From DQWO01 sp964478545 (GTDB lineage: Bacteria > Desulfobacterota > Anaeroferrophillalia > Anaeroferrophillales > Anaeroferrophillaceae): a stretch of 64,000 nt of DNA. Numbering within the stretch: position 1 is the stretch's first letter; the number at the start of each line of letters is the position of its first letter. The notes below the pieces were generated by a model. The model saw only the letters and a program-made list of their open reading frames with translations. It searched no databases and was not told the origin of the DNA. Shown piece by piece: positions 50,504 through 59,965 of the stretch. The translations under genes were made by a program, and so were the position numbers. The stretch covers positions 62,001 to 126,000 of the forward strand of contig CAYZIS010000001.1 in assembly GCA_964478545.1 (NCBI GenBank). Reading direction: 5' to 3'.

Positions 50504-51310
50504 TTAAACCTTTGTCCCTTCCGCCAGTCTCCAGACAATGGAAGCCTGAGAAGAAACGTCCTTAAGAGTGGAGAATAATTGACCTACCAGTTCCTTCCTG
50601 GCTTCATAATCCCGCCCAGGAAACAAAGATGCAGACTGGGCGGGAATGGAGAAAAAATCCTCCAGAAACTCACGATCAAATGGCCGTATCCATTGGTAAT
50701 GGCAAACATGATGGCAATACTTTCCCAAAACACTGGATGCTTTCTGATAATCAGTAATCACCCGAAAACGAGGGACTGGTTTTCCTAATCGTTGAAAAGC
50801 CACGGTCAGCAGATCCTCGCCAGCTGAATTCGTCAATTGGGGATAAAAAGAAAAACCAATTTTACCACCCGAGCGCAGACATGCTGCGGCTTCTTGGACA
50901 CTACGCTCCACGTCCGGAAAAATGAAGATCGAAGCATTGTAAAAAGCATAGTCGTAACACTGATCGCCGACGATCTCAAGTAATCACTCCCCATCCCCTA
51001 CCACTAGGCACACTTCCTCATTTGAAGCATGCAAATTCTATCCAGCTTCCACCATTCTGGTTGACAAATCAACCCCCATAACCTGGCAGGAAAATTGTTC
51101 ATGCAGGGCCAGAGCGGAAATACCATCACCACAACCAACATCCAGCACTCTGCTTCCAGGCTGCAAACTAATTTTTTTCGCCAGTTGAACAGTAAGATCA
51201 TAGAAGAAATGATGTTTCTCTTCAAAGTCCTGGTAAATCTGATAACTTTGATCGAAGTTATCGGCTACCCGTTGTTTCACCTTCAGGTGAAACCTTTCCG
51301 GTTTTGTCAT
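50504..51310 (-). pseudogene. class I SAM-dependent methyltransferase interrupted by two in-frame stops
   Basis: One continuous frame of about 269 codons with TAG at 51040-51038 and TGA at 50986-50984. The N-terminal part (MTKPERFHLKVKQRVADNF...) contains the SAM motif VLDVGCGDGISALAL. After the stops come YDYAFYNASIFIFPDV and CLRSGGKIGFSFYP, so the whole methyltransferase fold is present and no frameshift is needed. Both stops can arise by one C-to-T change (CAG to TAG, CGA to TGA). It is most likely a recently decayed gene. Readthrough, sequencing error or recoding cannot be excluded from sequence alone. Confidence 0.75.
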
Positions 51311-51365
51311 AGATCTCCCAACCCGAGTAAACACTGGTTGTTAGTTTAAATCTTTTGAAAAACTA

Positions 51366-51512
51366 TTTAGTGTTCATCCGGAAACGTTCATTTCCTGATA
51401 AACGCTTCAAGGGGGTACTGAAAAGAGTGACAGGAATTCAGGAGTAAGTTACTAAAAGCTGACAGCTAACAGCCCATCCTGAAACATCAGTTTCCGGATG
51501 GAAATTATTTAA
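51366..51512. repeat. dispersed repeat family C, copy 5
   Basis: About 147 bp starting TTTAGTGTTCATCCGGAAAC and ending CAGTTTCCGGATGGAAATTA. It runs through the stop codon of the isochorismatase-like gene. Like copies 1, 2 and 3, it sits at a gene 3' end. Confidence 0.78.
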
Positions 51513-52065
51513 GATAAGGCAGCATAGCCTTAAAATCCGGACCTTCAGCCTTCTCCAAATAATGGAAAAGGACCGTCTGGACACTGGTAATAATACCACC
51601 AGCCCGCTCAATGAGGGAACATCCAGTCTGCCAGTCAAAAGAATACCGTGACCCAACCGCATCCTGAAGAACAAATACCGAGTACCCTTGATCCAGAAGA
51701 TCAATAGCCGTCTGCAGAACACAGATATGGGTTTCAATGCCCATGATAAGCAGTTGATTTCGGCCAAGCTCCTCGATCCGCTCAGAAATAACACTCCAAC
51801 CGGAAAAGGTCTTTTTAGCAAACGGCTGATACTCATCATCCAGCGCCATCCGGATATCCTCATTGGTAACTCCCAGCCCTTTGGGGTATTGTTCCATAAC
51901 CACAATGGGAATAGATAATTGCCTGGCCATCTGAATGGCCAGTGCTGCCTGCCTTTTCAGCTGCTCGATTACTTTTGGGGCAAAAGTATTTAAAATGGCA
52001 TCTTGAAAATCCACAATAACCAACGCTGATTGATCCTTTAGCGGGCAAAATGACCGGCTGCTCAT
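51505..52065 (-). CDS. isochorismatase-like cysteine hydrolase
   Basis: A 186-residue hydrolase of the isochorismatase/nicotinamidase superfamily. The Asp is in ALVIVDFQDAIL near residue 20, the Lys is probably in FAKKTFSGW and the Cys is in MGIETHICVLQTA near 113. The YcaC-like group has uncertain substrates. It is monocistronic by context. Its stop codon lies in repeat family C. Confidence 0.88.
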   Translation of the reverse strand: MSSRSFCPLKDQSALVIVDFQDAILNTFAPKVIEQLKRQAALAIQMARQLSIPIVVMEQYPKGLGVTNEDIRMALDDEYQPFAKKTFSGWSVISERIEELGRNQLLIMGIETHICVLQTAIDLLDQGYSVFVLQDAVGSRYSFDWQTGCSLIERAGGIITSVQTVLFHYLEKAEGPDFKAMLPYLK

Positions 52066-52128
52066 CCGTTACTCCTTTCCCTTAGGGTTAATCTCAAAAA
52101 CAATTTTGGCTCTATGCTGTTTCAGTAA

Positions 52129-52285
52129 CCTAAATTAAGCTATTAGCTTTTAGCAGTTAGCTATTAGTTTAATGATTACATGATGTTGACTATTGCAAAC
52201 TTTCACCTATTGGGTGTTATTTCTCATTAACGTAATGCCCTGGTTTTTCAAAGCTAAATGCTAATGGCTAACCGCTCAACTTAGG
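52129..52285. repeat. dispersed repeat family A, copy 3
   Basis: About 157 bp with ends CCTAAATTAAGC and GCTCAACTTAGG (inverse with two mismatches). The interior shares TTTAATGATTACA, CATTAACGTAATGCC and AAGCTAAATGCTAATGGC with copy 1. It lies in the 389-base gap upstream of the isochorismatase-like gene. Confidence 0.78.
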
Positions 52286-52334
52286 AGTAAATTAAATCAC
52301 TGCTGTTCGCATACCTTTTGCTGCAATATTATTT

Positions 52335-52450
52335 TACTCAACTTTCTGACTTACATTGCCAGGAATACATTACAGGATGTTCGGGCTTGGCTCATAGCCG
52401 TGTCTACCGACAGGCAGGCGGTTTTGGCCGCGACGATTTCAGGCGCGCCA
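52335..52450. repeat. dispersed repeat family D, copy
   Basis: The first 66 bases repeat those at 25163-25228 nearly base for base. The rest (CCGACAGGCAGGCGGTTTTGG, CGACGATTTCAGG) resembles the variable centre of the 40511 copy. It abuts the stop codon of the Spy-like gene. Confidence 0.72.
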
Positions 52451-52454
52451 TCGA

Positions 52455-52895
52455 CTATTTTTTCTGCCGCCTCTGTCGTCTTTCTTCCGTAATTTTTTTT
52501 AACTTCATAAACTGCTCCCGAGAGAGAATTCCCCGTACCTCCAGCAGATATTCCATTCGGGCATTATTCAGCCGTTCTTTGGCACGCTGGGACTCAGCCA
52601 GCCGTTCTCTTGCCTGACTTTCTGAAAAGGCTTTTGACTCCATGGACTGTTCCAACCGGACCGCACTTTTTTCCACTTCCGTGCGTAATTCAATAAATTC
52701 AAGTCGATGCTCGGCAAACAGTTCATCCAGTCTCTGTTTTTGATCCGCTGTCAAAGCCAAGCGGGCCGCAAATCGGTCATTACGCCACCATTTTCGCAGC
52801 AAGTCTGCCCGGCTGCCTCCAGCCCATCCCGACAATGCCGACAACAAGCCAAAAGTAATCACCAGTGCCATAAGCAAAGCCTTTTTCCGGTTCAT
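52455..52895 (-). CDS. Spy/CpxP-like periplasmic stress protein
   Basis: A 146-residue exported helical protein. A signal peptide (MNRKKALLMALVITFGLLSA) is followed by LTADQKQRLDELFAEHRLEF, the LTxxQ motif, and a second helical repeat with LSREQFMKLKKI. Such proteins are chaperones or metal sensors in the periplasm. It overlaps the anti-sigma gene by four bases and is third in the ECF sigma operon, so it is a likely effector. Confidence 0.88.
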   Translation of the reverse strand: MNRKKALLMALVITFGLLSALSGWAGGSRADLLRKWWRNDRFAARLALTADQKQRLDELFAEHRLEFIELRTEVEKSAVRLEQSMESKAFSESQARERLAESQRAKERLNNARMEYLLEVRGILSREQFMKLKKITEERRQRRQKK

Positions 52896-53431
52896 GTCTG
52901 TTCTCCTGTTTCTGGAATAAGTAGGTCTATCATTTCATCTATTTGTTCCATACTATCAGCCTCCGGAACTCCACCACTCAAAGTGATTACCCATACAGGA
53001 TCAGAAGCTGCTGTTCCCGGCAATAATTGATCCGCCATGACTTCCAGACTGTCTGCACTGGCATACAGCGAGGGACCTGCCAAAGCAACCTGAGCCACAG
53101 GAGGAAAGTGATAAGGTATCATAAAAGTCAGCAGAATAAAACATCCCAGAACCAGCGCTGAAGTCCATGCCGGCTGCCAGCTACATCCCCGGTCAGCCTT
53201 TCTCTCCATTTCATCCCACACCCTAGCCCGAATCCGCTGCATTTGCAAGGTTGACGGGACAAGGTAATCACGAGTTTCATTCACCTTTTGCTTAAAACGC
53301 AGCAGTTGCTGCTGACAGCCTGGACAGGAGGAAACATGTTCTTGGAAATCTGGAGAGCACTGCTCACCATCAATGAGGACCGTCAGCTGATGATCTTCAC
53401 AAGTGGAAGAAGATAACGAGCTATTCATCAT
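52892..53431 (-). CDS. anti-sigma factor with zinc-finger (ZAS) motif
   Basis: A 179-residue membrane-spanning regulator. The N-terminal zinc-binding HVSSCPGC (H32, C36, C39) is the ZAS signature, a transmembrane segment lies around residues 88-108 (WTSALVLGCFILLTFMI) and a periplasmic domain follows. It would hold the ECF sigma factor encoded upstream, with a four-base overlap. The signal sensed is unknown. Confidence 0.88.
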   Translation of the reverse strand: MMNSSLSSSTCEDHQLTVLIDGEQCSPDFQEHVSSCPGCQQQLLRFKQKVNETRDYLVPSTLQMQRIRARVWDEMERKADRGCSWQPAWTSALVLGCFILLTFMIPYHFPPVAQVALAGPSLYASADSLEVMADQLLPGTAASDPVWVITLSGGVPEADSMEQIDEMIDLLIPETGEQT

Positions 53432-53964
53432 GACTCCTCCAGCAAGTAGGTTCTCATTTTTTTAACTGATCGATAAAGATGGGTTTTAATGGTATTCAGA
53501 TTTTTACCGGTCGCCTCTGATATCTGCAATAATGAAAAACCGTCCAAAAATCTGAGGATAAAATATTCCTTTTCTGCCGGGCTGAGACGATCCACCAGCT
53601 TCAAAAAGTGTTCCCCCTGCTCGTTATTGAGCACTGCATCCAAAGCTGAAACTTGTTGTTCGTCAAGATATTGTTCCAATACCGGCTGCGACTTTGAACC
53701 ATCGGAAAATTCCCGCTCCCGGACCCATTCAAATTTCCACCATGGCTTCCGATAATAGTCGGCTATGGCATTTTTTACCAGTCTATATATCCAGGTTTTC
53801 AGTTGCGATTCACCACGGAAACTGTCAAGCCCACGGTAGAGCTTTAAGAGCACTTCCTGCATGATATCTTCCGCATCAGCCAGTGCATTAACCCTGGATC
53901 GGATCATCCGGAAAATATCGTTCTGCCATTGGTCCAGGAACTGGGCAAAAGTATTATGATCCAT
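53428..53964 (-). CDS. ECF RNA polymerase sigma factor
   Basis: A 178-residue sigma-70 ECF factor. Region 2 is DAEDIMQEVLLKLYRGLDSF and TWIYRLVKNAIADYYR, and region 4 is RLSPAEKEYFILRFLDGFS with the helix-turn-helix LLQISEATGKNLNTIKTHLY. The operon order of sigma, anti-sigma and Spy-like protein is that of envelope-stress systems. A GGAACC (54031-54026) about 60 bases upstream could be an ECF -35 element, which would mean autoregulation, but no good -10 was found. Confidence 0.93.
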   Translation of the reverse strand: MDHNTFAQFLDQWQNDIFRMIRSRVNALADAEDIMQEVLLKLYRGLDSFRGESQLKTWIYRLVKNAIADYYRKPWWKFEWVREREFSDGSKSQPVLEQYLDEQQVSALDAVLNNEQGEHFLKLVDRLSPAEKEYFILRFLDGFSLLQISEATGKNLNTIKTHLYRSVKKMRTYLLEES

Positions 53965-54116
53965 AGAGATTCAATATCCGCAATATCAGTTACCAACATC
54001 ACGGCCTGAAGACATCATACCTGAAGGTTCCTCCACTGATCATAGACGTCCCCAAGCGTATCTTAGTTTACCCGTTATGGGACCTGGTTTCATTAAACTG
54101 GTAAAACCCGGGAAAA

Positions 54117-54950
54117 TTATTTTTGGCAATGGGGACAATAATAAGTGGAACGACCACCAATAACAGATTTTAAAATGATTGCCTTGTTACAGGTCAAACA
54201 GGTTTCCCCTGCCCGTCCATACACATTCAACTGGCGGGCAAACTTCCCCTCACTGCCATCCACTCCAGAAAAGTCATTGATGGTAGTGCCCCCGGCAGCG
54301 ATTGCTTCCTGCAAAACCTGCCTGATGGCTTGCACAAGCTTCTGATATCGTGGCAGCGTCAGTTTACCGGCTGGAGATAATGGATCAATCCCGGCCCGAA
54401 ACAATGATTCGCTGGCATAAATATTACCAATCCCAACCACAAAATGATTATCCATCAACAGTGATTTAATCGGTCGCCGGCGGCCACGGCTCAGGCGATG
54501 GAGATAGTTGGAAGAAAAATGCTCCCCAAGGGTTTCAGGCGGCAGGTTGTCCAGACATTCAGGGAGAGATCCTGGAATTTGCAGCGGCAAGATGTCAACC
54601 AGACCAAATTTACGGGGATCATGAAAGCGCAGACTGCGCCCATCATCGAAAAACCAGATTATACGTTCATGCTTTTCCACCGGCACATCCCCAGGAACAA
54701 TTTTCAGGGAACCGCTCATGCCCAGATGCAGCAGCATGACCCGCATGCCGGTAAATTCAACCACAATATACTTTGCCCGCCGGGAAATTTTGATAATTTC
54801 CCGGTCGAAAACATCTACCAACTTCTGTTTAAACGGGGCAAGCGGCTTGCGTAGCTTCACCGTCAGAACATCTACCCTGATCATCCTCCGACCAAGGAGA
54901 TGTGGACGTAAAGCCCTAACAACAGTTTCGACTTCCGGCAGTTCAGGCAT
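54117..54950 (-). CDS. mutM: formamidopyrimidine-DNA glycosylase
   Basis: A 277-residue repair enzyme that removes 8-oxoguanine and nicks the DNA. The N-terminus MPELPEVETVVRAL carries the catalytic P2 and E3. The lysine is in KLRKPLAP near residue 57 of the beta sheet. The C-terminal zinc finger is CLTCNKAIILKSVI...YYCPHC. The length is normal. It is oriented away from the VanZ-like gene upstream. Confidence 0.96.
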   Translation of the reverse strand: MPELPEVETVVRALRPHLLGRRMIRVDVLTVKLRKPLAPFKQKLVDVFDREIIKISRRAKYIVVEFTGMRVMLLHLGMSGSLKIVPGDVPVEKHERIIWFFDDGRSLRFHDPRKFGLVDILPLQIPGSLPECLDNLPPETLGEHFSSNYLHRLSRGRRRPIKSLLMDNHFVVGIGNIYASESLFRAGIDPLSPAGKLTLPRYQKLVQAIRQVLQEAIAAGGTTINDFSGVDGSEGKFARQLNVYGRAGETCLTCNKAIILKSVIGGRSTYYCPHCQK

Positions 54951-55118
54951 AATTTTTCATCATTCTTCAGCCATGGCACTATCCGGCGAATACCCCCTGC
55001 AGCATGCGGCCAGCCAGCTTGAAATACGCTCAAGCAGCAGCAACACTTTTAGCTTTTTTATTCGCCTGAAGTTTGTGTTACAAGAAGATAGGAAAAAACT
55101 GACTGCAGAGATTTCAAC

Positions 55119-56060
55119 ATGACAACCGACTCTATTACACCAGCAAAAAGATTCACCTATTATATCTGTGCTGTCATTGGCAGCATATTACTGTTCTATG
55201 GCGGGCCGGATGATCTTGCCCTGCGCTCGGTTACCCAGGCCTGGAACCTTGGTCATGTCATTTTTTTTGCCGCTTTAAGCGTTATTTGTTGGTATCACGG
55301 ACAAAGATTCCTGCCCCGGAAATTCTCTGCGTTAGTGATCATGCTGCTATTGCTGACGCTTATCACCGGAGGACTCACCGAACTTTTACAAATTTTCTAT
55401 CAGCGAACACCAGATATTGGCGACATCTGGCGCGACTGCCTGGGAACCCTGATCGCAACAACATTCCTGTTGCCAGTTGGCAGATCTATGGGAACCACCA
55501 ACTTCCGGCGCTTCCGGGCCCTGATCATCGTCCTGACCCTCTTGACCCTTATCCCACTGGGTAAAGCCCTGGTTGATGAAACCATCGCCAGACATCAGTT
55601 TCCCCTGCTGGCTGATTTTGAAACTCCACTTGAACTTGCCCGCTGGGAACGAGGGGAAAAAGACCATCAGCTGACCCGCCATGGGCAGTCTTCCCTTAAG
55701 ATTTTGTTGACAACTGAGCAGTATTCAGGAGATTCTCTCCTTTATTTCCCTTCGGATTGGTCGCACTATAGTACCCTGCATTTCAGTGTCCACAGCGGGG
55801 CGGAAACACCACTGACCATCGTTTGCCGCCTTCATGACCGCTACCACTGTAAATCAGGAAATACCTACCATGATCGCTTCAATCGGCAGTTAACCTGCCA
55901 ACCAGGATGGAATGATTTCGCCATCCCGCTCAAAGAAATCAAAAATGCTCCGGACGACAGGAAAATGGATATGACCGCCATAATCAATCTACGCCTATTT
56001 ACAGTGAAGTTGACCCGGCCGGTTATCATCCATCTTGATTATTTCTATTTGGAAAAATAA
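55119..56060 (+). CDS. VanZ-like membrane protein fused to a carbohydrate-binding-like domain
   Basis: A 313-residue protein. Residues 1 to about 150 are a VanZ-type integral membrane domain with four to five hydrophobic segments and the motif LTELLQIFYQRTPDIGDIWRDCLGT. After a linker, the C-terminal part (LADFETPLELARWERG, SLKILLTTEQYSGDSLLYFP, WNDFAIPLKEIKN) is a beta-sandwich like family-11-type or CIA30-like carbohydrate-binding folds. The combination suggests anchoring of an envelope polysaccharide. The role is unknown. It ends within the convergent purQ by 16 bases. Confidence 0.75.
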   Translation: MTTDSITPAKRFTYYICAVIGSILLFYGGPDDLALRSVTQAWNLGHVIFFAALSVICWYHGQRFLPRKFSALVIMLLLLTLITGGLTELLQIFYQRTPDIGDIWRDCLGTLIATTFLLPVGRSMGTTNFRRFRALIIVLTLLTLIPLGKALVDETIARHQFPLLADFETPLELARWERGEKDHQLTRHGQSSLKILLTTEQYSGDSLLYFPSDWSHYSTLHFSVHSGAETPLTIVCRLHDRYHCKSGNTYHDRFNRQLTCQPGWNDFAIPLKEIKNAPDDRKMDMTAIINLRLFTVKLTRPVIIHLDYFYLEK

Positions 56061-56848
56061 TTGACCGCATTTTGGAAAAGAGCAAAACCAGGACCAGGAT
56101 CATCCCATTTCCCTGTTTCCTGTCGGGCGGTCATATCCGGCCAGGAAGGCAACTGGCTGAGCACCAGTGCCCGTTCAGGGTGTGGCATCATCCCTAAAAT
56201 CTTTCCACTGCCATCACAAATCCCGGCAATATCAAACAGTGAGCCGTTGGGATTTTGCGGAAACTTTCCCCCAGCCAGCTTCCCCTGCTGATCCACATAC
56301 ATCACCGCCACATTGCCGCCATCCTGGAGGCGCGGCAAAATTTCAGGGGGGGCATAAAACCTGCCTTCTCCATGGGCTATGGGCAGATGGAGCCGGTCCA
56401 GACCCTGTAAAAAAATGGAATGGTTTTTCGGCACCAGCAAATCCACCCAGCGACACTCATAGCGTGATGAAGAATTGGAAATCAATGCCACCTGGCGTTC
56501 ACCATAGTTTTCAGCAAACCCCGGCAACAAACCAAGATTCACCAACACCTGAAAACCATTGCATATTCCCAGCACCAAGCGGTCACCAAGGACAAAATCC
56601 ATCAATTCCGGCCAGAGGGTATTTCTCATCTTGTTGGCAAGCGCGTTGCCGGAACCGGTATCATCACCGTAGGAAAAGCCGCCGGGAACGACAAAAATCT
56701 GCGCCTGTCTCAGCTGCCCTGGATCAGCAATCAGATCATTCACATGCATAATCTGGCATTGTGCCCCACAGCGACTGAAAGCAAATGCCGTTTCTTCCTC
56801 ACAATTGATGCCGTAACCGGTCAGCACCAGAACTCTGGGTGAAGCCAT
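56045..56848 (-). CDS. purQ: phosphoribosylformylglycinamidine synthase glutaminase subunit
   Basis: A 267-residue class I glutamine amidotransferase. The nucleophile is in LVLGICNGFQVLVN near residue 96, and the histidine and glutamate are in GMMPHPERALV near 225. FVVPGGFSYGDD is in the first half. It feeds ammonia to the purL product directly upstream (11 bases). The N-terminus VLVLTGYGINCEEETA is the PurQ type of the large-PurL lineages. Confidence 0.94.
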   Translation of the reverse strand: MASPRVLVLTGYGINCEEETAFAFSRCGAQCQIMHVNDLIADPGQLRQAQIFVVPGGFSYGDDTGSGNALANKMRNTLWPELMDFVLGDRLVLGICNGFQVLVNLGLLPGFAENYGERQVALISNSSSRYECRWVDLLVPKNHSIFLQGLDRLHLPIAHGEGRFYAPPEILPRLQDGGNVAVMYVDQQGKLAGGKFPQNPNGSLFDIAGICDGSGKILGMMPHPERALVLSQLPSWPDMTARQETGKWDDPGPGFALFQNAVNYFSK

Positions 56849-56859
56849 ATATCCTCTCC

Positions 56860-59847
56860 CTAAAAACCTGAAAAAGGTTGCCGATATGCGGACAGCAAGG
56901 CGTCAACTGATATATCAACCCACTTTGTTTCGCCTTGCAGCACTTCCAAACGACCACTTTTATTGACGGTGCCCAGGTAATAGCAAGGAATTGCAGCGGC
57001 TGCAGATTCAAAAACCTGACACTTCCGGGGATTGATACTTACCAAAAATCGTCCCAGGGATTCAGCAAATAAATAATGCTCCAGCCGTTTATCATCAGGA
57101 ATCTTGATGGTTGCCCCCAGGCCATGGGCCATGGCTGATTTTCCCAGAGCTACCGCCAAGCCACCTTGAGCCAGCGGATAGAGAGAATGACATAATCCCT
57201 GTTCAACCAAACCGGAAACCTGCCCATACACCGCCTGAAAATCCCCAGCCTGCACTTGGGGCACAAGGCCCGTTTCTTCACCTGCAAACAATTTTTCGTC
57301 CCGCAACAAAGCCAGGAACTCGCTGCCTCCCAGTTCACTGCCCGTCTCCCCGATCAGGTAAATTAAATCACCCGCTTCCTGGAAAGCAAAGGAACGGACC
57401 CGGTCAACGTGGGGGATAACCCCCAGGGAAGAGATCAACAAGGAGGGAGGCACAGAGATGGTTATGGGCTGATCATCGGAATTAAAACCACAAAAATCAT
57501 TAAACATGCTGTCTTTGCCGGAAATAAATGGTGTCCCATATTCCACCGCTATTTCATAACACGCCCGAGCTGCTTCTTTCAACTGCCAGAGCCGGCCGGG
57601 GTCATTTGAGGAACACCAGCAGAAATTGTCCAGCAGGGCTATGCGCTCAAAGGGACAGCCAACCGCCAACAAATTGCGGATGGAGGTATCAATGCCAGCG
57701 GCTGCCATGGCATAAGGATCCAGTTCACTATAAGAAGGATACAGGCTTTGGGAGACGGCAACTCCCCGCGGTTTATCCAGTACCGGTCTGACCACAGTGG
57801 CAAAATTATCAATCCGGTTCCGACCAATTAAAGGTTTTAGCACCGATCCACCCTGAACTTCATAATCATACTGGGTACTGACAAAGGAACGGGAACAGAT
57901 ATTCAAACGGGAAAACAGTTTAAGAAAAAGGTCATTGACCGGTAGTTTAAGCGGTAATGCAACCGGCGACAAGACCACACGGCAAGGCTCGGTTTGCAGA
58001 ACTTTCGCTGGCAAACCATTATGGAGAAAGTCAAGATCCAGATCCACCACCGTCTGCCCTTGATAGAGTACCTGGCAGCGACCAGTGTCGGTAAACTTGC
58101 CAATGATAGTTCCTTCAACTCCCTGGCGACTCAGTAAATCTTGCAACTGTTCCCAGCTTTCCGGTGGCACCGCCAGGGTCATCCTTTCCTGAGATTCACT
58201 TATCCATATCTGCCAGGGGGCCATGCCAGGATATTTAGTCGGTACTTTATCCAGTTCCACCAGACAACCGCCACATTCGCGGGCCATCTCCGCCACCGAA
58301 CAGGACAGTCCGCCAGCACCGTTGTCAGTAATACTGTTATACAGTTTTAAATCACGGGCAACCTTGACCAGGCAATCTGAAAACTTCTTCTGGGTAATGG
58401 GATCCCCTATCTGCACCGCCGTCGCCGGACTGCCACCGGTCAAAGCTTCGGACGAAAACGTCGCCCCATGAATACCATCCAGACCCACACGACCACCAAC
58501 CATGACAATATAATCGCCGGCTTTCGCCTTTTTTTCATGGCTGGGCAGATCATCGATGAAACGTGGAATCAGACCGACTGTCCCGACAAAAACCAGCGGC
58601 TTCCCCTTGTAGCGGTGATCAAAGACCATGAAACCCTGGGTGGTGGGGATACCGGAACAATTGCCACCCACCCGCACTCCATCAATGACACCATCCATGA
58701 TCTGGCGGGGCAAAAGGGCCTGGTTCTGACGAGCGGGAGAACGGTAAATCGGTACATAATCTTCGGGATCGGCAAAACAGAAACCGTAGCGGTTCAAAAC
58801 CGGTTTTGCCCCCAGGCCAAAACCGACCGTATCCCGGTTGACCCCGACAATCCCGGTAATCGCCCCGCCGAAAGGATCCAAGGCTGATGGTGAATTATGG
58901 GTCTCCACTTTATCGGTTACCAGGTATTCATCATCAAAAATAATGGCACCAGAATTATCCACAAAAACGGAAACACAAGGATCATCTTCTCCCCGGAAAC
59001 CTCGTATTTTTGCGGTCGCCCCCTTGATATAATGCCGATACAAACCATCAACCACCTCATCTATGGAAGCGGCAAAAATCGTATGCTTGCAGTGTTCGGA
59101 CCAGGTCTGTGCCAGGGATTCCAGCTCAATATCTGTGGGATGACGATGCTCCTTATGCTTAAAATAATCTATAATAACATCAAGATATGGCCGCCCTAGT
59201 GCCAGAGGCCCCCGGAACACCGGCCGCTCATTGTCATCATAATGATCAATAATTCCCTTTTTACCCAGGATTTCCAGCTGCGCAACCGGGATGTCAAGAT
59301 CGATGGTTTTAACCCCGGCTGTTTCCGTTAAGGATACCCGGGGAACCACCGGATCCATCCCCCCTTCCGTCCGGTAGCCTACCTGGGTTTTGACATGAAC
59401 CTGTTGAATCAGGGGATTTGCCAGGCTGGCAGAGATACGCGCCACATCCTGCTCATCAATATCGCCAACCAGGTAAAAAATCCGGCTGCTGTAAATCCTG
59501 GCTTCCCGGGGAAACCGATGCTGCCAGCTGTCCTGAAGGGTTTCCCTGGTCGTTGAAGCAACATTATCCGTAACCCCTGGAAGAAAGCCAACTTCGATGG
59601 CATGGGAAAAGTCTTTCAGTGTCCGCGCTTTATCAATAATAAACTGATGAACAACGGGATTACTCAATAACTGGGCCGCCTGCAGCAGCTCCGCAGCGCT
59701 AAAATCCCCCTCAAGGCTATAGATATCAGAAATAAAGACAGCAGAGATCCTGCCACTCAAACCTAAACCGTTAAGACGGTCAAATATCCGCCGGGCACGG
59801 GTATCCAACTCAGGCTGTGGATAATAAATTTCTATTCGATGTATCAT
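56860..59847 (-). CDS. purL: phosphoribosylformylglycinamidine synthase, PurS-PurL fused large form
   Basis: A 995-residue synthetase of purine synthesis converting FGAR to FGAM. The N-terminal ~170 residues hold two PurS-like repeats (RIEIYYPQPELDTRARRIF and SSRIFYLVGDIDEQDVARI). The synthetase halves contain LAQTWSEHCKHTIF, TDNGAGGLSCSVAEMA, GVNRDTVGFGLGAKP and TPFISGKDSMFNDF. It lacks the C-terminal glutaminase of the enterobacterial enzyme, which is the separate purQ here. This intermediate architecture is normal in Desulfobacterota. Confidence 0.95.
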   Translation of the reverse strand: MIHRIEIYYPQPELDTRARRIFDRLNGLGLSGRISAVFISDIYSLEGDFSAAELLQAAQLLSNPVVHQFIIDKARTLKDFSHAIEVGFLPGVTDNVASTTRETLQDSWQHRFPREARIYSSRIFYLVGDIDEQDVARISASLANPLIQQVHVKTQVGYRTEGGMDPVVPRVSLTETAGVKTIDLDIPVAQLEILGKKGIIDHYDDNERPVFRGPLALGRPYLDVIIDYFKHKEHRHPTDIELESLAQTWSEHCKHTIFAASIDEVVDGLYRHYIKGATAKIRGFRGEDDPCVSVFVDNSGAIIFDDEYLVTDKVETHNSPSALDPFGGAITGIVGVNRDTVGFGLGAKPVLNRYGFCFADPEDYVPIYRSPARQNQALLPRQIMDGVIDGVRVGGNCSGIPTTQGFMVFDHRYKGKPLVFVGTVGLIPRFIDDLPSHEKKAKAGDYIVMVGGRVGLDGIHGATFSSEALTGGSPATAVQIGDPITQKKFSDCLVKVARDLKLYNSITDNGAGGLSCSVAEMARECGGCLVELDKVPTKYPGMAPWQIWISESQERMTLAVPPESWEQLQDLLSRQGVEGTIIGKFTDTGRCQVLYQGQTVVDLDLDFLHNGLPAKVLQTEPCRVVLSPVALPLKLPVNDLFLKLFSRLNICSRSFVSTQYDYEVQGGSVLKPLIGRNRIDNFATVVRPVLDKPRGVAVSQSLYPSYSELDPYAMAAAGIDTSIRNLLAVGCPFERIALLDNFCWCSSNDPGRLWQLKEAARACYEIAVEYGTPFISGKDSMFNDFCGFNSDDQPITISVPPSLLISSLGVIPHVDRVRSFAFQEAGDLIYLIGETGSELGGSEFLALLRDEKLFAGEETGLVPQVQAGDFQAVYGQVSGLVEQGLCHSLYPLAQGGLAVALGKSAMAHGLGATIKIPDDKRLEHYLFAESLGRFLVSINPRKCQVFESAAAAIPCYYLGTVNKSGRLEVLQGETKWVDISVDALLSAYRQPFSGF

Positions 59848-59965
59848 AATTTCTTCTTTATGTGTCTTTACAATGGAGTTTGTTCTCTCTTCTGCTTAAT
59901 GAATTTTCACCTATTGATATTATTTGGCGCGTACGAAGTAAATATTCGGCTTTGTTTTCAAAAGT

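Noticed and set aside
53965..54116. A GGAACC-based ECF promoter before the sigma gene.
   Set aside because: The -35-like element is present, but no -10 at the usual 16-17 base spacing could be found, so it is mentioned only in the sigma entry.
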